Part shown: positions 11,801 through 24,702 of the stretch, in pieces | Layout of the letters: each line of letters opens with the position of its first letter | How positions within the stretch are numbered: the stretch's first letter is position 1 | From: Saururus chinensis | Lineage: Eukaryota; Streptophyta; Magnoliopsida; Piperales; Saururaceae | Assembly (NCBI GenBank): GCA_035235625.1 | Contig: CP141143.1 | Span: 31,258,592-31,322,591 of the forward strand | DNA length: 64,000 nt | Direction of reading: 5' to 3' | Notes under the pieces: generated by a model | Told to the model about the DNA's origin: nothing | Database searches by the model: none | What the model saw: only the letters and a program-made list of their open reading frames with translations | Translations under genes and position numbers: made by a program

Positions 11801-14800
11801 ATCCATGCTTTATGGAGCTGAGCTTTAGTTGGAAAAAAAGCCATCTTGATCAGGGGAGCGAGAAAAATGTGAGATGGATGCATGGGAAGACAAGAAGAGA
11901 GTGTATTTTATATTGTACAATTGGAGAGCCTAGAGATGGCCTTAATAAGCAATAAGGTTTTGCTGGCCCAGATATTTGATGATAATGGACATGATCATTA
12001 CTTGCTATTAGTTGTGAATAATCATAATCATAATCAAGTAGTGCCTTTTTTGAGCAATTTGGGTAGGGTCGACAACATGGATCTTACGCCTCCTTTCTAA
12101 TATGTTTTGTGTTCTCTTTTACAAGAGATAGCATAGTCATATCCGTTCTTATTAACTCCATCCAAGTTTTCTTAGGTCTTCCTCTCCATCTTTTCGTATC
12201 ATTTATATAAATCCATTCCAACCTTTTTATTGGGGCATTCGTTGGTCTTCTTTGTACATGCCCATCCTAATGCAACCTACACTCCTTGAGTCTCTCCCCT
12301 AAAGGTGTTAACCCTAAGTTCTCATGTACATACTTATGTCAAATCCCATTTGCCCTTGTTATTCCACACATCCACCTTAACATCCTCATTTCAGCTATAT
12401 TCAATTTATCTATGTGACTTTTCTTTGGTGCCCAACGTGCTGCTCCATTGAGTATATGCTGTTAGTTGTGAATCTAGTTAGTTTTTCTAGTTGATATGCA
12501 TATTCTTCTGTTCTTTAATGTGGAATAAATTTTTGTTTTGCTTGATTTTAACATGGAATAAACTATTTGTTGAGGAATCTCTTTCTGGAAATTTTTTTGT
12601 TTTTTCTTTTGTTATAATGCAGCTCAATGTTGTGGTTTTGCTATTTTAGACTTCAGTTAACTGTCTTTGGTAATTGAGAGTTGTAGTGTTTTACTCAGAA
12701 TCTTTAGAAGCATATATATCTGTTTTCACTACTTTTACCCTGTTTAATATCATATGCTGATTTTTTTCTTGGTGTCCTTTTCAGGATGCCTTAAGGGATG
12801 CAGTTCAAGATCCTGCTGGTGAAGAACAAGTTTCTTCTGTCAAAGTTATGTGCCGCTTATGCTTTTCAGGTGAAAATGAAGGAAGTGAAAGAGCAGCAAA
12901 GATGCTATCATGCAAAAGCTGTGGCAAAAAGTATCATAGGAATTGCTTGAAATCATGGGCTCAATATAGAGGTCCATTTTTTATATTTAGATTACTTCTT
13001 GTTTTGTCTTTTATGTGTGGAAATCTTTACCTGCATGCTTTCGTCTGCTGTAGTATCACTAAAATGTGATGTTTTTGCACAGATCTATTCCATTGGAGCT
13101 CTTGGACTTGCCCCTCTTGTCGCATTTGTGAGGTTGACTATTTTTTCTCATGGATCATACACTTTTACATCATTTTTTAAACGTGTTGCTGGAAAACCTT
13201 ATTATGCTCTCCTCATTGAGGTTTTGATGAACAGAGAGCAGCTAGGAAGATTTATTATGTGATTCAATTTGTGACGTGTATAATCTCTTGGTGTGTAGGT
13301 ATGCCGAAGAGCTGGAGATCCTAATAAGTTCATGTTCTGTAAGAGGTGTGATGGAGCTTACCACTGCTACTGTCAGCATCCTCCACACAAGGTTGGACTT
13401 TATTTTGGTTTTCAGTTTGATTTTTGGGCATTTGTCTTTTCAGAATATCCAAGAATGTCTCTATGTTTGTTGACAGAATGTGAGTTCAGGGCCCTATCTG
13501 TGCCCAAAGCACACAAGGTGTCACAGCTGTGGGTCTACTGTTCCCGGAAGTGGTCTTAGCACAAGGTACTGCTCTCTTTCTGTTTACTTTGTGCATCTGA
13601 GGTTGTGACTGATTGTTCTTTTGTGCATATTGTAATTAGATGACTTAGTCCTGATTACCTTATTGCCTCGTAGTGATTTGTTATAGACTGCTGCAGTTGG
13701 TTTCCTGGTGCAAAATTATCTTTAATGGTTATTGTGACTTAAGGAAGTAACACTTGGTAAAATGTTTTTATATGTATGCTTAAATTCTTAGGTGACTTAT
13801 CAGTATTATTCCTTTATGCTTCCTGTACTATTTATTTAAGAAAGAAGTAATATTCTGTTTTGTAGGAGCCTATCTGATGGACTTAAACCTGATTTGGAAT
13901 TTTTGCTGTAGTTTTCATAATGTTTTATTTATTTTTTCAATATTTATGAAAATACTTGTTAAGATTGTGGTAATTGCAGACCATGTTTTGTTCACCTTAC
14001 ATACCAACCATTTACAGTTATTTCATCTAAATGTCCTCTTCTATTTGGTTTTCTCATAAGTAGAGTTAAAGGTTGGTGGGTATATTGATGGACCTCGACT
14101 CCCATTTGTTTCACCTTTGCATTTATCTAAGGTTTGACCACGACATTTGTATCCATATCAATCAAAATGTTTCGTTGGCAATTTGACCTGAAGTGAAGCT
14201 ATGCTTAAAGTTTTCTTATATGTTGTGATATCTGTTTTTTCTATTTGTGACTGATGTATGCCTATGTAGAGACACATTTGTATCATTATGTGGCTTTTGT
14301 ATGTTGCTTAGTCCTGGCTTTGAAAATACAATTTGCATCACTGTTGTCACTTAGCCTGTTTAGGGTCACTAGCGCACTGATTACTTTCTATTAACTGGTT
14401 ACTTGAGTAATGTTTAATTCTGATGAATTAACAGCTGACTATTTATAAAACTTGCAGGTGGTTCTTGGGGTATACATGCTGTGATGCATGTGGGAGATTG
14501 TTTGTGAAAGGAAAATATTGTCCTGTTTGTTTAAAGGTACTTTTCATCACAAAAATTATTTCTAATTTACTGAATCAAGGAGATATCATGTTAATAGATG
14601 TCCCGTAATTCTTTTTTTAATGTAATTAGGAGTTTGATATCTATAATGTCATATTAACATATGTTAGTGGAAGATATATAACCTCTTCTTTCATCCTAAG
14701 CTAATAAATAATGACATCCTTTAGATGTTATCAAGCTTCTCTATACTTCAAATGTTGGTTCAATATCATGGTTTGGGCTTTTGCAGGTTTATAGAGACTC

Positions 14801-17800
14801 AGAGTCGACACCCATGGTCTGTTGTGATGCTTGTCAACGTTGGGTCCATTGTGATTGTGATGGCATCAGGTTTATCCCAATCCCAGGCACATTATGAGCT
14901 TGTCTCTATCTTATCATATAGTATATGCAACCTTCTGGCTTGATATTTTTTTAATGCTATATAGAGGAGATAATTAGTTCCTTTGCACTTTCCTAATTGA
15001 AATTATACATCTTAAAAGAAGCAACATTGTAGGATATTTATAAGTTCAATATTTGATGTCTACTTGTTTGGTGTATTTTTTTGTTTTTCCCTATTTAAAC
15101 TGGCATATGATGATATCAAACTTGTAGTTCCTGTTCTTACACCTGATCTTTTGTGCATGTTGTTCTGTGCAGTGATGAGAAGTATCAGCAGTTTCAAGCA
15201 GATGGAAACCTTTACTACAAATGTGCTGCATGCCGGGGAGATTGTTATCAAGTGTGTTTAAAGTCTTAATTGATGATATGTTATACATTTTAAAATGTTC
15301 CAAAATATATCTGAAAATTAGTTTTAGGTATGATGAGTATTGTATGAATTTGAACAGGTAAAGGATATTAATGATGCAGTTCAAGAGCTCTGGAGGCGGA
15401 GAGACAAGGCTGATCGAGATCAAATTGCAAGCTTGAGAGCTGCTGCTGGTTTGCCATCTCAAGAAGATGTGTTTTCTATATCTCCTTATTCGGATGATGA
15501 AGATAGTGGACCTATCATATTGAAAAACGAGAATGGCCTGAAGCTTTCGGTTAAAGGCTTTGGTGAGAAAGCAATGAAGAGTAAAGAGTATGGGAAAAAG
15601 GCTGCAAAGGGTCTGTACTCAAAGAAAAAGTATGCCAAGAAAAAAGGATACCAGGCTGCCTCTCTGGGTAAGCTGGATGAACCACTTCAAGATTTTGAAG
15701 ATTTTCAGGAAGTGCAGTCATATGAGAATAGTTTGGCAGATGAATCCACAGAGGGTGTGAAGCCTGAACGATCTGAAGTTATTTCAACTCCTATCTACAA
15801 GAAGGAAAAATCATATAGTAGTCAACTAGGGATTCAAAATTTAAAATTTAGTGAAGTTGGGGTTAATAAGGATGATAAAGCGCAAAGAGTTGTGCAAATT
15901 AAAAGCAGTGGAGATAGTAAAACTGACATTGTTAAGGGAACCAAATTGGTCATACATCTTGGTTCAAGAAATAAGAACATAACTAGTTCTCCGATATCTG
16001 AAGCTTCAAGTGGTCAAAGAGAGCACGATTTCACTGCCTCAAATGGTATGTTCTTTGGGTTTATCTGATGATTGATTTTGGAGAAGCGAGTCACACTTGT
16101 TTATTTATAAATTCCTGATGAAAATAGTTGCAAATTGTATGAGTTGCACAAATTGTTGTACAATGAATTTGTAATGTTTGGCCTAAAAAATGTTTACTGA
16201 TTCATGATTGGCCTTGAAAATGTAACTGATGAAAAAGTAAAATTGTAGATTGAGATCAAGACAATGTCTTGATGAGGAAAGTAGTAATTTTTTTACTTAA
16301 TAATGTGGTTTATGGGAAAGGGATTAATTGTTACACATTGACTTCTTTTTTCTAGTATAAGTAGATGCTGGATAGATATTGCTTTGGCTCATGAGAGGAC
16401 AGAAAATCATAGCATTATATTCTGGTTTATCTATTTGTGCATGCCATGTATTTGTTTATATAGACATGGGTACCTGTAACTGAATACATCTAGCTGTATT
16501 ACATAAAACTTCTTTTCTTGAGAGCTGCCTTTTCCAAATAAAAAAAAGAACTGCCTTTTTATAGTTTTTCTTCTTAAAAAATAACTTTTGTAGAGGGCTA
16601 CACTGGGCCAAGAGTAAATTTGGCACTGTGAAAAGGTCGGTAATCATATAAATTTCCTAATATGGTTGATTACTGTTGTGTCTGGTTCTATATACTTCTA
16701 CCGTTCTGCATGACCAATGACTTTTGAAAGCCAGTTTTCAGCACATAATCCAGGGCATTGATTTTTTGCTTGTCTAACATGGAAATTTTAATTTGTGCAC
16801 TCATTCATACGTGTGATGAACTGTTGATATGGCTCTTCCTTATTGACTGAACATTATGAGTTTCACATTGACAGGAAGTGAAGAAGCTGGTCAGCATATT
16901 GTGAATGAGAAGAAGCATGATGCACATCATGGAGTATCTAAATCTGATTACACAAAAGGTAGTTCACAAATTTCCTACCGTTGTCATTGGCTCTGGTAAC
17001 CTTGAAGTCTGTTAAATTTTCTTTTATGATATTTGTAGAGCATATTTTGGAATCTTGTAGTTCGTTCCTTGAAATCTCTAGCCTTCAAATGTAACTGTTA
17101 TTTCTCTTATCAATATATGATAGCTATTTGAGCTTTGTTCGTAGCAAACATGTGAATTGAATAGTATTTGCAGGAGTCAAACTTGGAAGAGAGAAGAACT
17201 TAAGAACTTCAAGTGGCAGAGAAAGTGGTTTTATAAGGCTAGGAAAAGCTACTGCCGAAATGTCTGAGTTGAACAACAAAAGTGGAAGAGGCAATACTTT
17301 GGAAGATGTTACTCCGGTGGAAAGAGCTATGGTTTTGTCAGGACAAACAATTTTTTCTAATGCAGAAGCTGCACTTAGACATGATGAAGCTGCCTTGAAG
17401 AAGCACCCAAAGGGTACAAGTATTACCCTCCGTAGTGAAACTTACAACTCACCTTCTGATCCTCCCGATACTCTCCCTAAAGATCCCAAACCTTTGCTGA
17501 AGCTAAAATTTAAGAATCCTTATTTGGATAACCGGAGTTCTTGGACTCCTCAAGGCGAAGAAGAAAGGAGTTCTATCAAGGGGCAGAGGTCGAAGAGGAA
17601 GAGACCGTCACCTTTGCAGGAGAAGCCTCTGGCAAAGGAGGATGAAAATGAAGGACAGTCCCATCAAAAGAATGTGATAGATGAGGAAGTCATGGATGCC
17701 AACTGGATATTGAAAAAATTGGGCAAGGATGCAATTGGGAAGAGGGTGGAAGTTCATCAACCTTCTGACAATTCATGGTGAGTCTTGTGTTTATTTGCAG

Positions 17801-19510
17801 TTTTTCTTGGATGGCTCCCTTTTATCATGTGCACTGGGTTTAAGCGGCTTCCATGAGCTTTATAAGTCATTGCTGCAGTGGTGAACCATTATGTGTTTTG
17901 GATGGATGGAAATTAAGTGATGAATACAGCAGGGTTTCTGGGCCTTGTTTAGCTTTTGATTGATTTCTTTACAATTGGCCTCTATATCATTGGTTCGCTG
18001 CTAGGTTTAAATTTCTGATTCTGGCTCTTCATACATTATTATACCAACATCTGTTAAGTACTGTACATAATCAAGTATGCTTTGGTCTTGGTGGCTTACA
18101 GAAGAGGTTAAGAGGATTTGCATCAAGTCCAAGGTTAGAATTTAGGCTAGTATTTTTGATGCATTTGTTATCTGGCTTATTTTGTAAAATTTTTATCTTT
18201 CTTGAAGGTGTAATTTCTCTGTATAGTTATACAAAGAGTTCTAATGGGTAGGTAAAGGTCGCAACGAGATGATATGGAGTTCAACAGAATAGGTATCTTT
18301 AAGTTGATTTAAATCTAGGTTTGATCTGAGCCTTTATGTATACAACTTTGAAGTATGAGAGGCCATTCTTGTTGTGCTTCCTCTTTTGCTAGTCTGCAGC
18401 CACCTTCATTTTTGCTGCAACCCCGTCTTCTTTAGTGTGATGCCTTTTTTGATCTTTGGTGTTATGGTATATGCTGGATTATCTGTTGTAGTTATCCTCC
18501 GTGCATCCTCTCTCAAACTTTTTTTTTTTAATTTTTTTATCTTGTTTTGAATGCTTTTGATTTTACCATGGTTCTCTAAGTGGCAATGAAACCCTTGACC
18601 CTCTCATGACAAAGGGTTGAAAGCATCAGAATGTCTTTGAGCTGAGTCACAACACAAAGGGATGTGTGGCACTATTAAACATAATAGAAAAAAGAAGAAT
18701 GATGTTTCTGTTTCCATTGAGCTTGAGTTCAACACTTTGTACGTTGGTATTGAATTTAGTTCCTACTTCAGGTTAACCATTTTTCTTATTATTATGATTT
18801 TTTTTCTTGTAATTACTTCAACGTGGCACTTGTCTATTGTCTATGTAGTTTAGACCCTTCTCATACTATATGAAGTAATACAACGGCTCCGTTTTATTTT
18901 TTTGCTTCTTCATACAAGTGATGAAACTTTAGGTATTGAATTTAGTTCCTACTTCAGGTTAACCATTTTTCTTATTATTATGATTTTTTTTCTTGTAATT
19001 ACTTCAACGTGGCACTTGTCTATTGTCTATGTAGTTTAGACCCTTCTCATACTATATGAAGTAATACAACGGCTCCGTTTTATTTTTTTGCTTCTTCATA
19101 CAAGTGATGAAACTTTAGTATTCATCGAAATACACTAATTTAAACTATGGAATTCGCATCAAGATCACCGCTTTTTTCCTTTTTTGGGAATTACTGTTAA
19201 TTGATGATTGGGAGAGATGGAGAGTCAGCCCATGGAACCTAGAAAACAAGAAGTTTGGACTCCGGTTTCTAGGACAATAGGACACAATTGGGTATCACAT
19301 CCCATATTCATTATACATGTTAACAGAACAACCTTCTCATCAATAAATAAATTTTGCAGGCATAAGGGAGTAATTACTGATATGGTCGAGGGCAGGTCGT
19401 ATTTGACAGTCAAGCTTGATAATGGCAGAACGAAGACTTTGCAGTTGGGGAAGCAAGGAGTTCGCTTCATTTCTCAAAAGCAGAAACGGTCCAAAATTGG
19501 ATATTCGTGA
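8842..19510 (+). CDS. PHD-finger protein, At3g08020/At3g52100-like, 13 coding exons
   Basis: Exons: 8842-8873, 8959-9328, 12785-12971, 13083-13132, 13299-13391, 13477-13565, 14458-14536, 14787-14869, 15173-15251, 15358-16045, 16875-16958, 17174-17777, 19360-19510. All junctions are GT-AG and keep frame: 2589 nt, 862 residues. The start MAFHVACPLT matches the N-terminus I recall for this plant family, which decides the ATG. Domains: a conserved N-terminal block (about 1-134); a Cys/His-rich cluster from C157 to about residue 350 with three PHD-like fingers (MCRLC...CPSCRIC; CEVCRRAGDPNKF...CYC; CPVCLK...VCCDACQRWVHCDC); a basic linker rich in Lys; and a C-terminal Tudor/SH3-like segment (about 790-850: GKRVEVHQPSDNSWHKG, then a VKLDNG turn). 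PHD clusters of this kind bind histone tails, so a nuclear chromatin-reader role is inferred. Exon 2 is very GC-rich and the later exons are AT-rich. Intron 2 (3.4 kb) carries repeats. Confidence 0.9.
10331..11800 (-). mobile_element. Unclassified LTR-like repeat in intron 2 of the PHD gene
   Basis: The + strand at 10331 begins TGTAACCCCTTAGG, which read on the minus strand is a typical LTR end (GGGGTTACA). To its right (minus-strand upstream) is sequence with longish minus-strand open stretches at 11027-11696 that match no domain I recognise. The call as the 3' part of an old, broken LTR-type element is inference, and the right boundary is uncertain. It is spliced out with intron 2. Confidence 0.3.
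12018..12446 (-). mobile_element. LINE (RTE-like) 3' remnant, antisense in intron 2
   Basis: Read on the minus strand, this encodes the familiar C-terminal tail of plant RTE-type non-LTR elements. The visible series is EMRMLRWMCGITRA, then LRE/ECRLHxDGHVQRRP, then a Trp/Arg-rich WRGRPKKTWMELI segment, and near the end HVVDPTQIAQKR. It ends in a short ATTATG/ATTATC repeat tail (+ strand 12020-12037), as RTE elements do. Two in-frame stops (TGA where Arg is expected after ANGI, TAG where Trp is expected in RLHW) and the missing 5' part show it is dead. It is antisense to the host gene, about 340 bp before exon 3. Confidence 0.7.
18746..19117. repeat. Perfect 186-bp tandem duplication in intron 12
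   Basis: The unit 18746-18931 is repeated immediately at 18932-19117. I see no mismatch or length change between the copies, including an 8-T run. The duplication lies wholly within intron 12 of the PHD gene (17778-19359), about 240 bp before the last exon, and leaves both splice sites untouched. Perfect identity means it is very recent or an assembly artefact. Confidence 0.9.
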
Positions 19511-20454
19511 AATTTATGCTAAATTATGATGTGGCTTCATATATCAGGTATTTCTGGCTGATTTTGTTCATTGTTAGCCACTGGGAAAATTCTCTCCAGC
19601 CCGGCTGCCAGCCATGCTTTTTATGCTGTTGTCCCACTTGGATAAATCAGAGCTTAGTTGTACAATAGCAGCAAACCCTTCCACACAGGAAGGTTGTGTT
19701 TTATCGGGGTTATCTGTACATACTGTTTTTCCTGTCAAAAATTTGTTCTGTTGGAAATTTAGAATGGGAAAGCAAAAGCTTTTTTAAAACCATTAATTAC
19801 TGGAACTCACGCTCTGATTATTCTAAGAGGGATGCAGACACTGGTATTCTGTTAGAAAGAAAATGAATGCATTTTCTTTGTAGGAGTAATGTTTTTCATA
19901 TTAACTAATTAATTTTGTTAGTGTCAATGGGTCTGAAAAGATGTATTGTAGAATAATTATATAGGAGAGGGATGCAGATGCTGGTATCCTGCATTTTTTT
20001 GTAGGAGTAATGCCATTCATACTAACAAATTAATTTTGTTACTGTCAATGGATCGGAAAAGATATATGGTAGAATAATTATATATTGCCCTTACTTTCTT
20101 AGATCTATATTGAAAGCATGGCGGTATTTTCGATGTATTTTCTATAAAAAAAACTATCATTGAAAGCTTGGTAAATAATGCTTTTTTGGTCCATCCAGCC
20201 TACGTTGGTGCTGGTTGGATGTCGTCCAGTTGAAAGAGGGAGAGGCCCCAAGATCAAATAGCAGTGGCTTAATGAGCGTGTGGTTGACCGTTGTGAGTGT
20301 TACATGCATTTTCCGTCCCATTTTAACAGTCTCCCCATTTTAAGTCTTATTTAAAAAAAGAAAATTTGCCCCACAATAATTATCCAATTTCCCATTCCCC
20401 AACGGGAAGGCTTGTAAATGGGAAGTGTCTTTTTGTGCTTGCCCTAAGAAGGTT
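19511..20454 (+). other. 3' flank of the PHD gene with an imperfect 140-bp tandem duplication
   Basis: The sequence after the TGA at 19508-19510 is AT-rich 3'-UTR-like DNA. At 19827-20084 a unit of about 140 bp beginning GAGGGATGCAGA is present twice, and the second copy starts at 19967. The copies differ by substitutions and a small length change, so this duplication is older than the one in intron 12. No further gene is visible. Confidence 0.5.
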
Positions 20455-20740
20455 TTGATTTTGGTAGAGTTTCTTTTTTGGTTAAGGTGTTTCTCACCTA
20501 CTATAAAATTTAGGGTTCTGGGTTTAAGAGTTCGAATAGGTTGTGCCTGCCCTAAGGAGGGTTCTGTGTTTTCGTAGTAACCACAACAAGTAAAATAGCG
20601 GTGGTTTTTTGTTTTAGGGTGGATTTTATGGAGTTAGACGGAATGCTTTTTGAGGGTTCTATATGTATAGTTTTGTTATGTCTACGAATGATTTTGGCTA
20701 ATGGCCTTTATAAAAAAGAACAGTAAAATAACATTTGGAG
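20455..20740 (+). mobile_element. Possible tRNA-derived SINE
   Basis: TGGTTAAGGTG near 20480 resembles a Pol III A box. About 50 bp downstream, GAGTTCGAATA resembles a B box (GGTTCGAATCC). The spacing is right for a tRNA-derived SINE head, but both boxes are imperfect and I could not see a poly-A or T tail or a target duplication. Confidence 0.3.
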
Positions 20741-20744
20741 CTCC

Positions 20745-21300
20745 TCATACTAGGGTGGCCGCAGGTTCAATTAAGGTTGAAACTTTTTTGGGCTGGCCTG
20801 TTGACCCAACCCGCAAAAATGCAGAAGGCTATGCCCTGGAAATTTCAGGCCCGCCTGCAAGCTGGGCTTGAAAATTTCTAGGGCTGGGCTCAGGTAGGGG
20901 CAAAAAAGCCTACTGGCCTAGCCTACTTTTAAAACATTTATATTGTATTTTGTCATAAATACCCTCAATTATTAACAATTCAATGCATCTAAAAGGGTAT
21001 TGAAGAGTATTTTTTTTTCTACCTTAGACTTCTTCTCTAACCTTCATCTGACCCTACCATCAATGTACCGTTACACCTAGGGTTCTCAGTTTTCCCCCTC
21101 TTAAGTATTTTCCTTCCCTCGTCCTCCATCCCATCTTCTGCAGTCAGTCCCTCCAGACCCCCAAATTCCCTTATTGTCATCGTTGGCTACGACCACAACC
21201 ACAACTTCTTCAGTTTGCACTGCATTGTCACGAGCTTGATAGCACGCAAGTAGGACTTCATGCATCCCCACAAAGTATAGTATAGGTGGCAATTGGCAAG
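20745..21300. other. Intergenic repeat-like sequence
   Basis: The stretch from 20751 (TAGGGTGGCCGCAGG, then GGGCTGG/GGCCCG repeats to about 20930) has the look of a common hAT-type MITE end with G/C-rich subterminal motifs. I could not find its other end. The rest is unremarkable. Confidence 0.25.
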
Positions 21301-22305
21301 GATCTCTCTCAAATAAGTGTTACTGGCGCAATAAGTAATCGAGTGTTAGACAAACAATTGTGAAAAAACCACTAGTAATTAATGAGTACACAAGGTAAAG
21401 GACAGAAATTTAACGTGGTTTGGCAATTGCCAACTCGACCCAAAAGCAGTCTTCACTACCTCAAGAGCGTTAGAGCAAGTGCTTATCCACAAACAAACAC
21501 GTCCTCTCCAAAGTTCACAAGGAACATTAAAGCATTAGCTTAGTCCAAAGCAAATCAAGAGCGTTAGAGCAAACATTTTACAGGTTTAACCCAAGGACCA
21601 TCTAGAGCTATCGTACATTCATCTAGAGTTCAAATTTGGCAGGAATCTATAACTAGGCAAGCCTAAAATCCGTCTCGAAATTAATTTGCACAAATCCCTA
21701 GCTTCATGTGCGTTTGCCGGAACGTTCGCTACACAAAACACACAGGTTTGTACTTTGCTTGTACATACACCACTCAAATCGAATGTTCCGGATTAGGCTC
21801 CATAACATTCTTGAGACTGACCGAGCTACATCTTGATGGGATTTTGAAAGAAGCACTAATCGAGTCAAATCCAATGGGCGCCAAGCCAAAACAAGGGCTA
21901 GGGTAAACCAAGAAACACGTCTAGTTACGAAGACCCAAACCGAAGTGCATTAAAAGTGCTTAGATACACCCGAAGGTATCTAAAACCATGTACAAAACTA
22001 GCAGTGGGATTGAATGAGTGAGTAACAACCAAGGCAAACCACGATGTTCCCAATCCATATACTATCAAACTCCAGCTACATTGGAGTACTATCACGACAA
22101 AATTGAGGGATAGGTGCTCTAATGAGTTGCAACTATAGTAACCTTGTCCATGTTGTTACCACCTTTGACCGTTCCAACTAAAAGTTGATTTTTTTTCCTA
22201 AAATAATTAAGTTCTTCCAATGAACAATTCCTAAAGGCTACATCCAACCAGTTATCCAGTGTTACTTTTAGAGTGCCCTTTCCTTTGCAATCCAATAGCC
22301 CTTTT
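21301..22305 (-). other. LTR-derived-looking intergenic sequence
   Basis: The phrase AAATTTAACGTGGTTTGGCA near 21408 is a recurrent motif in plant LTR elements. No termini, target duplication or coding domain could be found. Short open frames at 21704-21906 overlap on both strands and look accidental. Confidence 0.25.
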
Positions 22306-23162
22306 TGTCACGACCTAAGATCGTTTGATTTGTTTTTAAATAAAAACCACAACTTAAAACATCATCATCATATTTTATTTTGTTAGATTATGTTATTTTG
22401 GGGAGTAACCTACTTATTTTTTAACATTAGGCTTATAAACCATAGTAATCATCATAAGTCCAACGTGTACACCAAACTTGGTTTTGCCCGAGTGTTACTT
22501 ATAAGATTTGTCACGTGCTTACATTTATCCTCACATAAGTTTGATAACTCTCAAATAAAAAGAGTCCTACATGCTAAGTGGCCTAAAAAATGTCATTTTG
22601 GATATGCACATGATTTTCCCTAGGAAGCCTCAATCCTACATAGAACTTACACCAAAAGGATGTTGAGTGCAACTTATATACCAAATGTGATAGCTAAACA
22701 AGAAACAATATGAATTATAAATAGCAAGAATATATTTAGTCTCTATAGGCTAACCATCTACTTGTCTCTCATCTATACGATGAGATGACTCTTAAAGTTA
22801 CGATACATCAAGGAGGTTCATTCAATTCCTTGAAAATTTTACCACTCAATGAAGTAGATTTAGACTTTTGCTGAATACTTTACTTGCCCCATCCATGACA
22901 TGGAGTTAAGGTCCACAAAGGTTCATAGAACCAGGTGGTGGCAATTTTCAACCTTCTACAATTGTTGAGAACCCCATTTCACGTCATGCTATGATCCTTT
23001 GAAGATCATAAAAAAACTCCTCAAGCCTCATAATAAGAGGCAAAAGACAAGACCCTCTAAAGACCAAGTACTTGCTTGCCGTGGCTGAGATAGAGCCACA
23101 CATAGAGTCTAAACTGACACAATGTACTTATGACCTTAAGTGTTTTTAAATAGGTCTCTACA
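22306..23162 (-). mobile_element. Candidate solo LTR, 857 bp
   Basis: It begins TGTCACGACC, the same minus-orientation LTR terminus as in copies A and C, and ends CTCTACA. It is bounded by CTTTT on both sides (22301-22305 and 23163-23167). The duplicated pentamer is low in complexity, so the match could be chance. There is no coding content. Confidence 0.4.
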
Positions 23163-23167
23163 CTTTT

Positions 23168-24702
23168 GGTAAGCACAAACTTAGGGATTCACATGACCCC
23201 TTTAATGTATTTGGTCACATCTTTCCCTTATTTACTTACATTAATTATGCAAGTAAAGTATGCCAAACACTCTTCACTAACCAACTATTGGTCATAGTAA
23301 AAAAAATATATCAAAAACCCAAGGTACGATTAACATCGGTTAGACCTTTGATGCATTAGTATCAATGTTAGTGATCATTGATACCTTTACCCACATGTTG
23401 GACCTTGTCGATAGTGGGAAGACATTTTTGTGTCTTATTCACCGATGACATCATCAATACATTGGAACCCTTGTTGATGCATAGTATACATCAACAATTC
23501 ATCCTTGCATGTCAGTGCTAGGAACAACTCATCTTCCCTTGACCATTGATATCCAAACAACATGTCAATATCATGTTGATGTTTGGTGCAAGAGAAAATG
23601 ATGTATGTGTTGACAAATCTTATGACAACACCTTCCTTCATGTGTTAGATGAATCTATTTTGTTACTTAAGATTTGTTAGGATTATGTATGAGGTCAAAG
23701 TGAGCATATGAAGCTTGAGGACTGAAGTTGTTTTAAAAATAAGAGAATTTGTGCTCAAGGCAGGCCATATATGAAACTTGAAGATTGAAGTTGCTTCCCA
23801 AGATGTCGTAAGTGTCAAAAATTGTTTTGAAGTATAAGTTAAATTCTGCAAGGCAGTCGATCGATTGACCGATAATCAAGCTAGTGTCATGCAGATCATA
23901 GTAAACTCATGCTTGATCATTTGTTGTTTACTTCGTAATTCAATGTGAGATGATTGATCTCCTGATTGATCTACTTACATGATTGTTTCTCAAAATAGTC
24001 CAATTTGATTCCTAATTGGTCTAAACTTGCTCATTGACACTTCTATATATATGTGCATTTCATGAAAAACCTAAGCAAGAAGACATGTCCGTTGTCTTAG
24101 AATCCCTATCTTTCAACCTAGAGAGTTTCTACTTATTTCTCCTCATTTAATGATCAACTCTTGACTCAAAAAGCTTCTACTTCATTGATTTTCATTCCAT
24201 TAAGCCCCCCAATCTCATGGAGTTTGTTTTCTATTTATTTGAAGTTTGTGTGAAGAATATTCATTCTAACTCTACATCAAAGTTGTGATTTTTCTCTTGT
24301 TATTGCTTGAGTCACTAGATAGTGATACTTTGATTGTCTTTAGTTAACATCTGAAGATGATTGTATGTTGATGATTAAATATAAGACATAATGAACACAT
24401 CCTATGGAAATTGGTGAAGCATGAAGTGTGTTCATAGTCATCAATGTTCACTCTTGGATATTCATTATAACCTGGGAAGATGATTTTGTACAAACTTTCA
24501 ATTTTATAGTGCAAATTTAAGAAGCTAAACAAAATCCCATGGTTTTTCCCTTGTTAGGTTTTTCCACTTAAAAATCTTGTGTATACTTGCAAGCTTTGAT
24601 TGTTTAACTTTATACGATTTGGATGAATTACGGTTTAGTAAAACTGCACTTAATTGATTTGAAAGATTTAATTAATTTGGTAGATTAGGCTAGTTTATGA
24701 GG
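23168..24702 (+). other. Repeat-derived intergenic sequence, copia-LTR-like
   Basis: AT-rich sequence has a TATA-like run (TCTATATATATGTGC near 24042), followed by a stretch resembling LTR R/U5 and an untranslated leader. The text resumes after the inserted element at 30867 with a CAACCTAATT...CAACCCCTC phrase of the sort found just inside plant LTR elements. No coding domain is recognised. The next insertion (24708-30861) splits this older sequence at GTTGA. Confidence 0.3.
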
